This document shows, piece after piece, positions 1 through 9,876 of a DNA stretch of 64,000 nucleotides. The translations under genes and the position numbers were made by a program. Under the pieces are notes generated by a model, which saw nothing but the letters and a program-made list of their open reading frames with translations, was not told where the DNA came from and made no database searches. How positions within the stretch are numbered: the stretch's first letter is position 1; every line of letters starts with the position of its first letter. The DNA is taken from contig OX104134.1 in the NCBI GenBank assembly GCA_944470555.2, positions 70,922,678 to 70,986,677 of the forward strand. The letters run 5' to 3'. This DNA is from Heterobilharzia americana. Taxonomy: Eukaryota; Platyhelminthes; Trematoda; Strigeidida; Schistosomatidae.

Positions 1-79
1 TTGTAGCTCAGGTGGATGGTCTTGGTTGTATTGTGTTCTCTGAACTGGGTTGTTTAATCGTGAAGCTTTCATCGCCTTG

Positions 80-769
80 CTAGACGACATCATCACCGCT
101 AACTTCAGTATGAAGTGAGCTGTCAATATCTCTCCATGGGTGATTTAGTAGCTTGCTTTGACGATGTGGTCTGTGATTGGTTGTTTCCTTCGATTCTTGT
201 GTCATCGATTGTATAGACTTTCCTGTTGGCTGTTCCTCTGCTTCACCTCTGACCTTTCTGTCGTTTATCATTTTTCTTATTGGTTGATAGATCGGGTCTA
301 TGTCTGTACATGTGTTGATTGCTGACTGACCTGAATGCCAAGCTTCTATGAATTCTCTGATATTTCTTGTGTTTTCTGTGTCCAAAATTTCTACATTGTC
401 AAAATTAAATTCATATCCATAATTATCCACTTGCATTGGAATGAGTGACGAAACGTCGTGGAGTTTAATAGACAATTGGTGCTCATATAGAAGAGGGCGG
501 CCACTTTGTCTAATGTAGTGTTGACTACAGTTATTGCAGTTGATTTTGTTGATGATAGTTACTTTGTCTTCTTTGGTTGTTGAATTCTTTGGTCTGCATA
601 ATAGTGTTTGGAGGGAATTCGTTGGTATATGAGCCACACCAATTCCAAGTGGTTTCAGTAATCTTGTCGTGATTTCTGATATGTTGTTTCTGTATGGTTG
701 AATGATGCGTTTATTGATTTCTGTCGATGACTGTGGTTGATGATGTACGGGATAGGCATCTTCTGACAA
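80..769 (-). pseudogene. PLE GIY-YIG endonuclease region (C-terminal part)
   Basis: A 229-residue open frame holds the C-terminal half of a Penelope-like polyprotein. Residues 40-62 match the conserved PLE linker (GIGVAHIPTNSLQTLLCRPK), which precedes the endonuclease. Residues 73-105 contain INCNNCSQHYIRQSGRPL and a following EHQL, corresponding to the cysteine pair and the YIG-Q-T-G-R...EH part of GIY-YIG nucleases. The glycine of YIG is replaced by Arg. Residues about 139-170 (EFIEAWHSGQSAINTCTDID) are the conserved distal block, also found in the PLE2 fragment at 18.5 kb. The domain is expected to nick target DNA. The start is set by the end of the open frame, not by a true initiator, because the real protein continues from the RT. 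Confidence 0.8.
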
Positions 770-1008
770 AGTTTCGTGGGTAGCCGTTCTTCTTTAGGAT
801 GGATATCGAGTAACTTTCTTCGTTTCTCCGTGAGGTTGTTGTGCTGCAGTGTATTCTCGCTCTTTTGAATAGAGTCTACACGCCACTGATTTTGTGTGTT
901 TTTGGGTTGTTGCTATTGTAGTTGAGGATTTGGTCAGTGTATGTTGGCTTCCTGTACACTTGGGTTTCCAGCATTTGTCCTACTGACTAAAACATCCAGA
1001 AATGGTAG

Positions 1009-1660
1009 TTAGTTGTTTGACTCTTTCTCCACTGTGAATTTGGTGTCATTGAAAACGTTGTTGATCAAACTGTGGGTGTTTTCTATATCGTCTTTTTTAA
1101 TAATGCCAAAAGTGTCGTCCACATATCGAATCCAATGTTGTGGTTTGATTACAGGAAGAATGATGGCTTCCAGTCTCTGCATCACTGCTTCTGCAATTAT
1201 TCCGGATATCGGCGATCCCATTGGGGTTCCTTTCATCTGTTTGTATATCTTGCCGTTGAATTGGAAGTATGTTGTCATACAAAGGTCTATGAGTTCCATC
1301 AGACTTGAACATTTGAGTTTTGTGCGTTCTGAAAGGTTCGTGCCTTCATTGAGCAGGAGAGACATCGTTTCCTTGGCCAGTTGAGGTCCGATGGATGTGT
1401 ATAATGCTGTGACATTGAAGGATACCATTAATTCGTCGTTTTCTATCTTGCCGTTTTTGATATTTTCTAAAAATTCCGTTGGTAACTTGATGGAATATCC
1501 GCATAGTCGAACGAGGTGTTCCAGTTTTCTCGAAAGTTCTCTTCATGTGTTGGAGTTTCCAGAAGTGAGACCATTGGTCGTCGAGGGATATCGGGTTTGT
1601 GCAGTTTTAGTCTGCTGTAGGACCGAGGAAGGATAGGTGCATTCGATTTCGTACGCCATT
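1009..1660 (-). pseudogene. Penelope-type reverse transcriptase fragment
   Basis: This encodes the catalytic core of a Penelope-class reverse transcriptase, which would copy element RNA at a nicked target. The best open frame is 1009-1428. It contains a MVSFNVTALYTSI block (the region of the first catalytic aspartate, here Asn-Val-Thr in place of the usual Asp-Val), the KGTPMGSPIS motif and the RYVDDTF motif holding the YVDD catalytic aspartates. Upstream, in a second frame at about 1430-1660, an SRLKLHKPDIPRRPMVS block corresponds to the start of the RT domain, so at least one frameshift near 1430 separates the halves. The change FDV to FNV at the first motif would by itself inactivate the enzyme. 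The KGTPMGSP plus YVDD combination is diagnostic for the Penelope/telomerase-like RT group. Confidence 0.88.
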
Positions 1661-1690
1661 TGTCATGCTTTGTTATTTCTTCTGCAACTT

Positions 1691-1785
1691 CATACTGAAG
1701 TTAGGGCTGATGATGTCGTCTAGAAAGACGATGAAACATTCACGACTGAACAACCCAGCTCAGAGAACAAAATACAATCAAGCTT
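1691..1785 (+). repeat. Inverted PLE terminal segment with hammerhead-like motif
   Basis: This segment is an inverted copy of the terminus found at 1-100 and abuts the truncated 5' end of PLE1. It contains CTGATGA at 1707-1713, a 5-bp perfect stem (TCGTC at 1716-1720 with GACGA at 1727-1731) and GAAA at 1733-1736, which resembles a hammerhead ribozyme core. One extra base lies between CTGATGA and the G-U/stem II pairs, so it is not a canonical hammerhead. It ends in an AACAACCCAGCTCAGAGAAC block shared with the copies near 20.7 kb and 43.9 kb. Inverted terminal segments beside truncated 5' ends are a known habit of Penelope elements. Confidence 0.75.
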
Positions 1786-1789
1786 GAAA

Positions 1790-2490
1790 TTTTTGTGTGT
1801 AAATAAGAGGTCCAGAAGGTCACGGTGATTCTTTCTTCAAAAATAAACTATTAAACCAAAAATGTGTATAAAGTAGTACTCAACTCAAATGGAACTATCC
1901 TACAAGTAGTTGTTATCCTAAAACAAAATACTATACAAGGAAGATAAACTAGTCAGTAAAATAGCAATAAAATAATAACATGTGATATGGATATGGAGAA
2001 TGAATTGTGTCCGAAATGTCATCCAGTCAGTGATACTGTTTCCCTATGTCACACATCTATTAAATACACTGAAATGGAAATGGAATTGTAGTCTACCACA
2101 GTTCGCCAGTTTCACTTTCTTATCAAAGATACACTAATGATAAATGAATCCAAATTTTTCCCAGTATATCCAGCACAAATAATGTGTGAGTCAGAAAGTC
2201 AACTCAACATTCAAAAATGGAAACTCATCAAACGCAAAGTAGCCATCATTTGATCGTTGGTCGTTGACCAGTGATTTTGTCTTCAACAAACTTGTTACCA
2301 ATCATGCCAGCACTTTTTGTGTGCCTTGCATATAAACGACTGTCTTATTTTTTAATATGACTGAACGAAAATTCATGACAATACTGTATTTGTTGTGACT
2401 ACTCATATTGATTAATTTTGGTCATTTCTATCTCTGAAATGAAGTGAATTTTGTGATGTGAGCGATAATCACCCAGCATCTCGTTTCAAT
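1790..2490. other. AT-rich intergenic stretch, no gene seen
   Basis: This AT-rich sequence lies between PLE1 and the RTE-b1 3' end. I see no coding frame with recognisable similarity and no structured RNA. Confidence 0.6.
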
Positions 2491-2504
2491 CCACTCAATC
2501 TTGT

Positions 2505-2528
2505 ATCATCATCATCATCATCATCATC
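2505..2528 (+). repeat. (ATC)8 microsatellite, RTE 3' tail
   Basis: Eight perfect ATC units sit at the 3' end of the minus-strand RTE copy b1. RTE-clade elements commonly end in short tandem repeats rather than poly(A), so this is read as the element tail and not as an independent microsatellite. Confidence 0.75.
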
Positions 2529-3244
2529 GTCTATCAACATAGGACCAGGCATTACTGCGTAACGGTCCGAGTTGCCGCACCTCATATCATCATCATCAAG
2601 TAAAAAGGTAGTGAAGTGGGGAATATAGGAAAGAAAATTCAGTCAAAAGAAATATAAAGTACGGAAGGAGAGAAAAGAAGAATGAGAAAATGTTGAGATT
2701 CGGTAAGGCGTTAAGATGAGGATAATGGGTGTATACATCTGCGCCGCCGACATCGGTTCTCAGTCATATCACCTAGTCTCCAACCACTGGTTCCTCTTGT
2801 CCCACGGACCCCAACCGGCTAGTCTGCGTCGACCCACATGGTTCAAACCAACAGTCCAAAGCTTCATATGCTGATGCCATGTTTTAGTCTGGCCGCGTTG
2901 GACCTTTTTCCAGACTGGACCTACTTCAGCCAACATTGTGTGACTAGGTAATCGGTGACCAGGCATACGTAACACATGTCCCAGACAGCCTTCTCAGTCG
3001 ATGAGGGTTCACAACCGTGTCAACTGATTTACCTCTTCTCCCTAAAACTCTACTACTGAGCCTGACTTCTGCGTTACTCACATGGTGACACCACGGAATA
3101 CGGCCCATACTACGAAGGAAACGGTGGTCGAACGCCTGGAACCCTCACATATCTCCCACCTTCAATGTCCATATTTCACAGCCATGTAGTAGAACAGAGC
3201 GGGCTGCTGTGTAGTACACACGACGGTTATTAGACAATCAGATA

Positions 3245-3748
3245 TCACGGTGGCGCCATAGGTGGCGTAACTTGCAAAAGCCAGCCGGACTTTTTGCATT
3301 CGTGCTGAAATTTCGTCGGCCACAGAGCCACCAGGGCTGGGCAGGTCCTACTTTTCAGGTAAGGGAAGTAGTTGACACACTCAACTACTACACTCCCTGT
3401 TGTTAGCAGAGGCACTGTTGAAAACCAGTCGTGGAGCAATAACTTGCATTTGGGTAGTGAGAATCGCGTCCCAAACATTCTCAAATTGGCACTCAAAGTG
3501 TCCGGAAAACTCTGCATATTGTCAGCATCTTCACCTAACAGGGCTATGTCATCTGCGTATTCTAGGTGTAACCGAGATTTTTTCGCGATTAGATCGACCT
3601 CTGTGTAGTCGGGTGATGAGAATGAGACCTCCATAATAATATCTATGATAAAATTATATAAGAATGGAGATAGTGGGCACACTTGTCGGGCACAAGTCGA
3701 TGAGCACACCTTTTCCGGAAATCTCACCATAGGCTCTAACACGACCAC
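3245..3748 (-). pseudogene. RTE reverse transcriptase fragment of copy b1
   Basis: This 167-residue open frame covers the palm of an RTE-clade reverse transcriptase. It includes CPLSPFLYNFIIDIIME (the motif after the degraded G-x-R-Q-G-C block) and LEYADDIALLGEDADNMQ with the YADD catalytic aspartates. It continues into NLRMFGTRFSLPKCKLLLHDW, which is closely shared with the better-preserved copy at 60994-61581. It would act with the element's own endonuclease in target-primed reverse transcription. The flanking parts of the protein are in other frames (for example 2769-2975 holds the C-terminal LRMPGHRLPSHTMLAEVGPVWK block, and about 4051-4260 holds AAGPGRLTPEVYKDGG from before the RT), so the gene is dead. 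Confidence 0.85.
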
Positions 3749-5565
3749 AAGTGTTCGAGTAGAGAGCCTTCAATAATGCTGGTGTACTTACTCGGCACGC
3801 CTTTCAGTGAGAGATTGCCATAAAACCTCTCGATCGACGGAGTCGAATGCCGCCTTCAGGTCGAGAAATACAGCTTTTGTCGGGCGTCGGTAAGGGTGAC
3901 TGTGTTCCAGAACCTGACGCAGTGTGAATATTTGGTCAATACACCTGCGGACGGGTCTAAAGCCTGCCTTATTTCCTATGGCTTGCTGTTCCCGAGCTCT
4001 ACTCAGTCATCTAATGATTACAGAACCTAGAATCCTAGACACTATGTTCATCAACCTGTTTCCTCTGTGGTTATCACAAGAGGACTTCTCGCTTTCTTGG
4101 AGACTGGAATAATCAGTGATTTAGACCAGTCAGAGGAGATCGTATTTGATTTCCACATATTAGTTGACACTTTCGTTGACCTGACTAAGAGCACTCTGCC
4201 ACCATCCTTGTATACCTCAGGAGTTAGTCTGCCTGGTCCTGCTGCCCCTCCTCGTTTCAAGTTAGCTACAACTTTCTCGACTTCTGCTAGTGTTAGGAGC
4301 CTATCTCAATGTTCCATTCAGGATCCGACTGGATAGTGGGCAACGTATTGGTGGCTGGAGGCCAGTTACACTGTTCCTCGAAGTGTTCTGACCATCGTTC
4401 CAGTCGTCTCCCCTGCGAGTTAATCGCAGACCCGTCCTTCTCCCCTATTGCCTTACTAACCGTTGTTAACCTTTACCCCTTAGTTTCCTTAATAAGTCTA
4501 AATAACTGTCCACTGTTACCAATCGATGCTGCCTTTTCCATGTTTTTAGCCTTCATTGCCCACCACTGTTTGCTTTCTATGTGCAGACTTTTTCTCAATC
4601 TACTTTTAAGTTGTGCTCGCTCTTCATTGTACTCAGAGCCTGCAGGCAGCGATGTATTTACGTGCATCCATTATTTAGGTGAATAACCGCACTCGGGTCC
4701 TGTATGTGAGTCTCACAAACGCGGCACACATCCATGACCCTAGTTGCTAGGGTCTTGTCCAATGAACCCTGTTGACCAACTTGACCAAGGGTACAGACAT
4801 TGAAGGCGCCGATGTGAAATATGAGCGTAGTTTAAGGAGACCAGAGATGCTATTCTATGGATTCAGATTGTTGTCGAAGGCTGCAGAACTGAGAGAAATT
4901 GAAGATGATGTAATATCGTTAATTGAGAGGCGTAAAGGAAGATTAAAAGGTATTGGTGAATGAAGTGTATAGTGGTCTGACGGTAACTGAACAGAGAGAT
5001 TTGTGAGGGCGGTTGACACTTCCCGGCTGCCCACACCGTTGAAGGCTATTTCTTCTCAAGGTACCTGAAAGAGATTTGTGTGACCTCAAAGCCCATCAAA
5101 TATCTGCTTAAGGCCCGTCACACGCAGCCTTTTGTGTATGCTTGTTTTAAACTTCTGTTGTTTTGGGGCCGGATGGTCGAAAATAAGTGACAAATGAACC
5201 AACACCGCCGGCCCGGCAGACCGTAGGGTATGGTGGAATATGTTATTTTTGGGGCTGACCTTTCCTAACCCCTCCGTCCACTGAGAAGGCAGCATCAGCA
5301 TGGCACTGCTGGTCATCCAAGGGAAACACCTTACTGCTATCACACCCCATCCAGCTATCAGCAGTACGACTTCGCCCTCAGACCCCCATCATAGTATAGT
5401 GATTTACACCACAAAGGTAACTGCTTTTAGTCTAGCCGCTATCCAACAGACCTTTCTGGTATGGTAGGACCTCGAGGGAACAAGTGTTCTATCAGAATAG
5501 CTCGTTGGGTCATCGGGATATACAAGCCCGACCACCATGTCAAGGTAGCATCTATCGGTCGGGTC

Positions 5566-7740
5566 AATCTTACTTACATACGAAATGATAAGAGTTTCCT
5601 CATATGAAACAATTTGAAATCTAGAAATTCTCCTACTCCCTGTGATAAACAACTTTGGTTGATTGAACTCCATCCATGAAAGCACTGCTTATGTTCACTG
5701 CCGTGAAGTGCTTACACTGTGAACAAATTCAGTTTGTCTTCAGAATCGCAAACTTCCACACACTTCGTTAACTCGACAAATTTGAAGGGAATGAGAAAAA
5801 ACAGATTGATGGAATGAAATGAAGTCATTTTACTTCACGCATGTGAATTAGCTGTATACAACCTGAAATTTCCTCCATCTCAGTCGAGATGAATGATGAT
5901 TTCCAAGTGATCACATCGATAATTCTATATCTCCAACAAAATGCTGTGAAGTGAACAAAGATTCTGAGCAAATGTGATCAAAGCTAGTTAGTTAGAAAGT
6001 AGGATATGATATAAATAGGATGAGAGCGAGTAACGGGGTGAAGAGAGATTAATCCCAGTCTCGTATCATTCACAATGTTCCTGCTTGATCAGAAGGGCTT
6101 CTTCGATGAATTCTTCGAGGATACTTCCCTAGTGTCTAGTTTCCATGTGTCTCTCTGCCTACTGCACTGGTACAAACTGTGCTCCCTTTCAAACTCAAAT
6201 TTCTTGGCTTATGTTCATAAAATTGAGTAGATGGCCTTCTCTCATTCAGTTCTTCCCATGTGCCTGCTTCCATTGGAACAAGTGAATTGTCAAATGCATT
6301 TGGATGTGATGTGAGAAGGATATTTAAGCACTTTACAGTGACTACGTGAACACGTAGTAAACTGATGGACTAATCTCAACCCAGCTGAAGGGAAGCTTCC
6401 TTTCAGTACACATTTTATCTGAATATTTTGAAATCAGATTCCATCTGAGGCTGAAGTTGTCGACAAAATTACTAAAATACAGGTAGTATCGGACAGATAT
6501 TTCTTCCTAGATCTCAGTGTTTCAGTATTGTGCATCAACAAACCTAAAAGGGAAACAGCTCACGATCATCGGTGTTACGGTGACCTCGCTGCCATTTAGG
6601 TACTGGATTAGAATCCACCAGCCCAAATTCCACTTCGTAATATGAGAAGGCCACTGTTCAATATTATTGATGGATATCCATTCGACGCCCACTGTCAGCT
6701 TGATTAATGGAATACTTCATACATTCCCATTGGGGATTCAGAAAATCCATCTCCAAACGAATTATTTATTATGTTTAAGATATCGCAGAAGTTGTTGCCT
6801 TTCAAAAATAACTAATCTGCGCATCTTTAGAGAACAAACTCCCAAGCTTAGCAAAGCACCTAATGTCATCAAATTTATCCAGTGATCTAAAACCAGGAGC
6901 CAAATTCACTTATTTTATTGATGTTTGTTTCTGTGTAATATTATTGACAGAATTAATCAGATTTCTAATCAGCAACTTTATGTTTTTTTCTAGAAATAGA
7001 TATCATATTTTCACGAATCAACCATTATTCTTTGTTTGGGTACTCTATTGACATGTTATTGATTTCATTTTCATCGGAATACAGAATACCAAAGTTTATT
7101 TTCTCGTTCCACACTGTTTTTCCAATTACAGTTTTGTTTATTTCGCTATCCACAATTTAACGTTGACAAGTACACTTAAAATTTCATTATTGAAGTACGC
7201 GGTCCTCAATATATATCACTATAATCCTTTTTATAGCTAATATTGTTAATGTTTATATAAACAGCGTCTGTCACCTGTGTAAATATAACTAAGTTGAACT
7301 TGAAAAAGCAGAGACTGTTATTCCAAGTGCAAAAAGCAAATAAAAACTCTGTAACTTTTTCGGAATCAGCCATGGTGCATTCGGAAACACTTTCTATTGC
7401 TAATCATATTATCGGGTAGATACAGAAGCTTATCATTTGAGCTGTTGAGAACTATTGATGTGCAGTGCGAACGTCCCCTAAAATTGTTTACATTACAACT
7501 AGCCATACGGTAAAGGTAAAAACAATAGTAACTTGCAATAGTTTACCATGAATGGACTGACCTTCCACTAATAAGTACTCTGACGATATAGTCATGCTAC
7601 CCAAAGCTCTAATAAGGTTAGGAGTATGTATGTACGTGTATAGCTTGATTATTTGACATACATTGTTCAGATATCAGATACAAAACATGGCTCCCTTAAT
7701 TCAGTCTACTTGAACATCTGTTTCCACACTAAATAGAAAT
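5566..7740. other. AT-rich stretch without recognised genes
   Basis: Several short open frames exist (60-75 codons, for example 6667-6885 and 6863-7051) but none shows a recognisable domain or splice context. No structured RNA was recognised. Confidence 0.5.
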
Positions 7741-7930
7741 GTGGCTGAGTCATTTAACCATCTGCTTTATATGAGACATTGTTTTCATCCTAGTAGATTG
7801 ATGTCTCCAAATCCCCACAACTCCCTCACTGCGCACTGCTGAGGAGTCCCATACTAGGACGAAACGTCTGTCCAGTGCTCCCAGGTTTCCTTTTTTCCTC
7901 CAATTGATGTCAGTCTACGATGAATAACAG
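7741..7930 (+). mobile_element. Sm-alpha-like SINE carrying a hammerhead ribozyme
   Basis: A short non-coding repeat starts with a box-A-like segment (GTGGCTGAGTCA near 7740) and carries a hammerhead ribozyme at 7831-7880. Downstream is a pyrimidine-rich segment and a TCAGTCTACGATGAATAAC-type tail. Schistosome Sm-alpha elements are SINE-like, pol III-type repeats with exactly this ribozyme. The second copy near 15.4 kb keeps a better box B. The internal box B is not clear in this copy, so the 5' boundary is approximate. Confidence 0.75.
7831..7880 (+). ncRNA. Hammerhead ribozyme, type I (Sm-alpha class)
   Basis: This is a self-cleaving RNA motif with every core element visible. Stem I pairs GCACTG (7833-7838) perfectly with CAGTGC (7873-7878). 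The first core strand is CTGAGGA (7839-7845), fitting CUGANGA. Stem II pairs GTCC (7846-7849) with GGAC (7857-7860) around a 7-nt loop. GAAA follows at 7861-7864. Stem III is minimal (A-C with G-U... i.e. AC at 7864-7865 paired with GT at 7870-7871, loop of 4). The cleavage triplet is GTC at 7870-7872, with cutting expected after 7872. Such minimal stem III hammerheads are described for Sm-alpha repeats and often need dimeric transcripts. Sequence conservation of the core suggests it could still cleave. Confidence 0.85.
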
Positions 7931-8400
7931 CTTAAAAAAGAAGTGTCAAAATGTTTGATACTGTGGATTGCTAACTGTTGTAAAATAAGCCTAAGTTGAA
8001 ATCAAGTCTCCAATCGATGATAGTCAGTAAAGGAAACTGCCTTCAAATTAATAAGTCTCTACTAAATAACAAATGAGAAAGGAAATATGTTAGAAAAAAG
8101 GTTGGTTAAATGTCAGTGAGAAAGAGAATCATATTCAAAATGAGATGTGTGCAGCTAAATTGAGAGTTATTTTAACGACGAATTGATAAGATCAATACAA
8201 AAAGTTTATTGGATCTAAGGACTTACCATGTTTTTAAGTGAATGAAGAAAAGTCAATGGAAAACATCCATGACATCACTTACATTTTATTCAGAGTACTT
8301 TTGAATTCTGTAAACTACACGAGGTGACTCTTCAGAAATTCTGTTTTCAATTTCAAATAAATGTTTTAAGATGGAGCTTTCAGCTGATTTTGATTCGTCC
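7931..8400. other. No feature recognised
   Basis: This is AT-rich sequence between the SINE and the integrase remnant. Nothing supportable was seen. Confidence 0.5.
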
Positions 8401-8404
8401 CCAC

Positions 8405-8720
8405 TAACCTTCGTTGGAAGGTGTTTGCATCGATGCTGAACAATGTACGTCTGTTTACGGCCTAGAGTTGCGGTTTTCTGTCATACACTAACTGAAAGGA
8501 CGACTTCTTGATTGCTGCTTGTACAGAGGCATGATGTGCTAATAATATTAACGGCAGTTCTGTCTCCCGATTCCCTCCATTCGAAGCCAGCCACTTCTGA
8601 AGTGTGCAGTTATTCCGTTCTGTCAAACCATAAGTCTGCGGTTGATACGATATCTTTCCTATACTCTTAATATCGAGCTACTCCAAATAGGATTTGAATC
8701 CCTTAAACTCAAAACAAGGA
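8405..8720 (-). pseudogene. Ty3/gypsy integrase core fragment
   Basis: Translated on the minus strand, the stretch shows an integrase-like run containing SYQPQTYGLTERNNCTLQKW, then ETELPLILLAHHASVQAAIKKS and QLVYDRKP. It fits the retroviral/gypsy integrase core around the catalytic Glu, in the arrangement YHPQ-x-G-x-x-ER-x-N-x-TL...LP..L.AYR.S.H...SPF.L.YGR. The catalytic glutamate of the TER triplet is present. No protease, RT or LTR belonging to this fragment is adjacent. It overlaps an inverted duplicate described separately. The fragment is dead and does not belong to the 24.5-28.3 kb LTR element, which is on the other strand and lacks its integrase. Confidence 0.7.
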
Positions 8721-8832
8721 TTTTAGTCGGTCAATATCATCCTGAGGCTCGATATCAAAAGGATAAGAACGACACCGTATCACCTGCAGATTTTTGTCTT
8801 GACAGAAAGGAATAACTGCACACTTCAGAAGT
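8588..8832. repeat. Inverted duplication of an integrase fragment
   Basis: The sequence near 8588-8675 and its reverse complement near 8745-8832 match over about 87 bases. The match includes a perfect 25-base inverted pair at the outer ends (CACTTCTGAAGTGTGCAGTT... and its complement). Both arms encode the same LTERNNCTLQKW peptide, one on each strand, so a piece of integrase has been duplicated in inverted orientation. The spacer is about 70 bases. Confidence 0.8.
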
Positions 8833-8901
8833 GGCTAACCTCGCCTGGTTAACTAGTTTACTAGTTACTAGCCGGTCCTAAGCCCGGGTAAAGAGGGAAG
8901 G

Positions 8902-9876
8902 TTGGGCATAGGGCTAGCAACCCTACCCCGTAAAACAAATCTAACCGCTAAAGAAACTTCAAAGCACAAACAAAATATAAAAAATGAAAACAAACTTATT
9001 CCCCGCTGGAATCGGAGAGGCGAAATGACGCCAGTTGGTGAAAGCCTTCGGGAAGCCAATTGGCCGATGTGTCTTCTCTCGATGAAAGCGAAAGTAAACG
9101 TGGGGACATGGAATGTCCGCACGATGTTTGAACCCAGTAAGGCAGCCCAGATTGCAAGGGAGATGAGAAGGTATAACATCGAAGTGCTTGGGATTTGCGA
9201 AAGCAGATGGAATGGGAGTGGACTCTCCAAACTGTCAACTGGAGAATCAATAATCTACTCCGGTCACCCAGACGCCAACCACGAGCACACTGAGGGAGTG
9301 GCTATCATGATGTCCTCAAGAGCATCGAAGGCTCTCATGCAGTGGGAACCAATCTCCTCCAGGATCATGACAGCAAGATTCAACTCAAAAGGAAGAAAGG
9401 TCACAATCATACAATGTTATGCACCTACAAATAATGCAGAGCAAGAGAAAAAGGAGGATTTCTACAGACAACTTCAATCAACACTGGACAAGACGTCAGT
9501 TGGCGATATCAAAATTCTGATGGGCGACATGAATGCCAAACTGGGAGGGGACAACACGGGAAGAGAACTAACCATGGGTCGAGAAGCGCTAGGTGAAATG
9601 AATGAGAATGGAGAATTGTTTGCAGAATTCTGCGCATTCAACGATTTGGTGATTGGAGGCAGTGTGTTCAGGCACAAAGATATCCACAAAGCGACATGGA
9701 TTTCACCAGATGGACACACTAAAAATCAAATCGACTTTATCTCAATCTCAAGAAAATGGAGACGCAGTCTACTTAACACAAGGTCAAGAAGAGGAGCAGA
9801 TGTAGGTTCAGACCACTCACTATCTAGTGCAAGGAACCTTCCAAATCAAGTTAAAAGCCTTCAAGGAAGCTGGTGA
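8902..9876 (+). pseudogene. RTE-a apurinic-type endonuclease domain
   Basis: This 324-residue open frame encodes the element's AP-like endonuclease, which nicks target DNA to prime reverse transcription. Landmarks are VGTWNVRTM (residues 68-75), the metal-binding glutamate in CESRW (residue 100), the PTNN loop (175-178), LMGDMNAKLG (206-214), TKNQIDFI (273-280) and the C-terminal SDH at 303-305. All catalytic landmarks survive, so the loss of function is recent. Just after SDH the frame slips (SDHSLSSARN where SDHYLVQG is expected), and the continuation lies in the frame beginning at 9827. The start at 8902 is the first Met in the frame after the leader. Met61 (MKAKVNVGTW) is an alternative start. 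Confidence 0.9.

Larger units (their letters stand above)
1..1690 (-). mobile_element. Penelope-like element (PLE1), 5'-truncated
   Basis: Read on the minus strand, this is a degraded Penelope-like retroelement. The sense order is reverse transcriptase (about 1650 to 1009), a broken thumb/linker (1008 to 770), then a GIY-YIG endonuclease-type C-terminal region (769 to 80). The 5' part is missing: recognisable homology begins just before the first RT block (a KLHKPDIP-like motif near 1590). The last 100 bases at the left edge carry the characteristic terminal segment that recurs at 1691-1785, 20620-20712 and 43840-43925. The element runs to or past the window edge, so its 3' end may be incomplete. 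Frameshifts make it inactive. Confidence 0.85.
2490..5565 (-). mobile_element. RTE-clade non-LTR retrotransposon, family b, copy b1
   Basis: This is a nearly end-to-end but internally deleted RTE-type LINE on the minus strand. The 3' end is at the left: eight ATC units (2505-2528; TGA/GAT-type repeat on the sense strand) followed by a 3' UTR shared with 60.6-60.8 kb. The RT lies at 3245-3748 and about 3780-4470. A linker with EYNEERAQLKSRLRKSL is at 4473-4667. The start of the endonuclease, with a CETHIQDPSAVIHL block, is near 4690-4790. Sequence at 5030-5565 matches the 5' UTR-like segments near 53.6-54.15 kb and 58.0-58.27 kb. The endonuclease core is missing between the CET..IQDP block and the linker. 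Many stops and frameshifts are present. Confidence 0.85.

Noticed and set aside
1013..1384. Plus-strand ORF opposite the PLE reverse transcriptase
   Set aside because: It is the antisense shadow of the minus-strand RT frame, which carries the KGTPMGSP and YVDD motifs.
2505..2528. (ATC)8 as an independent regulatory microsatellite
   Set aside because: It sits exactly at the 3' end of an RTE copy, where such repeats are expected.
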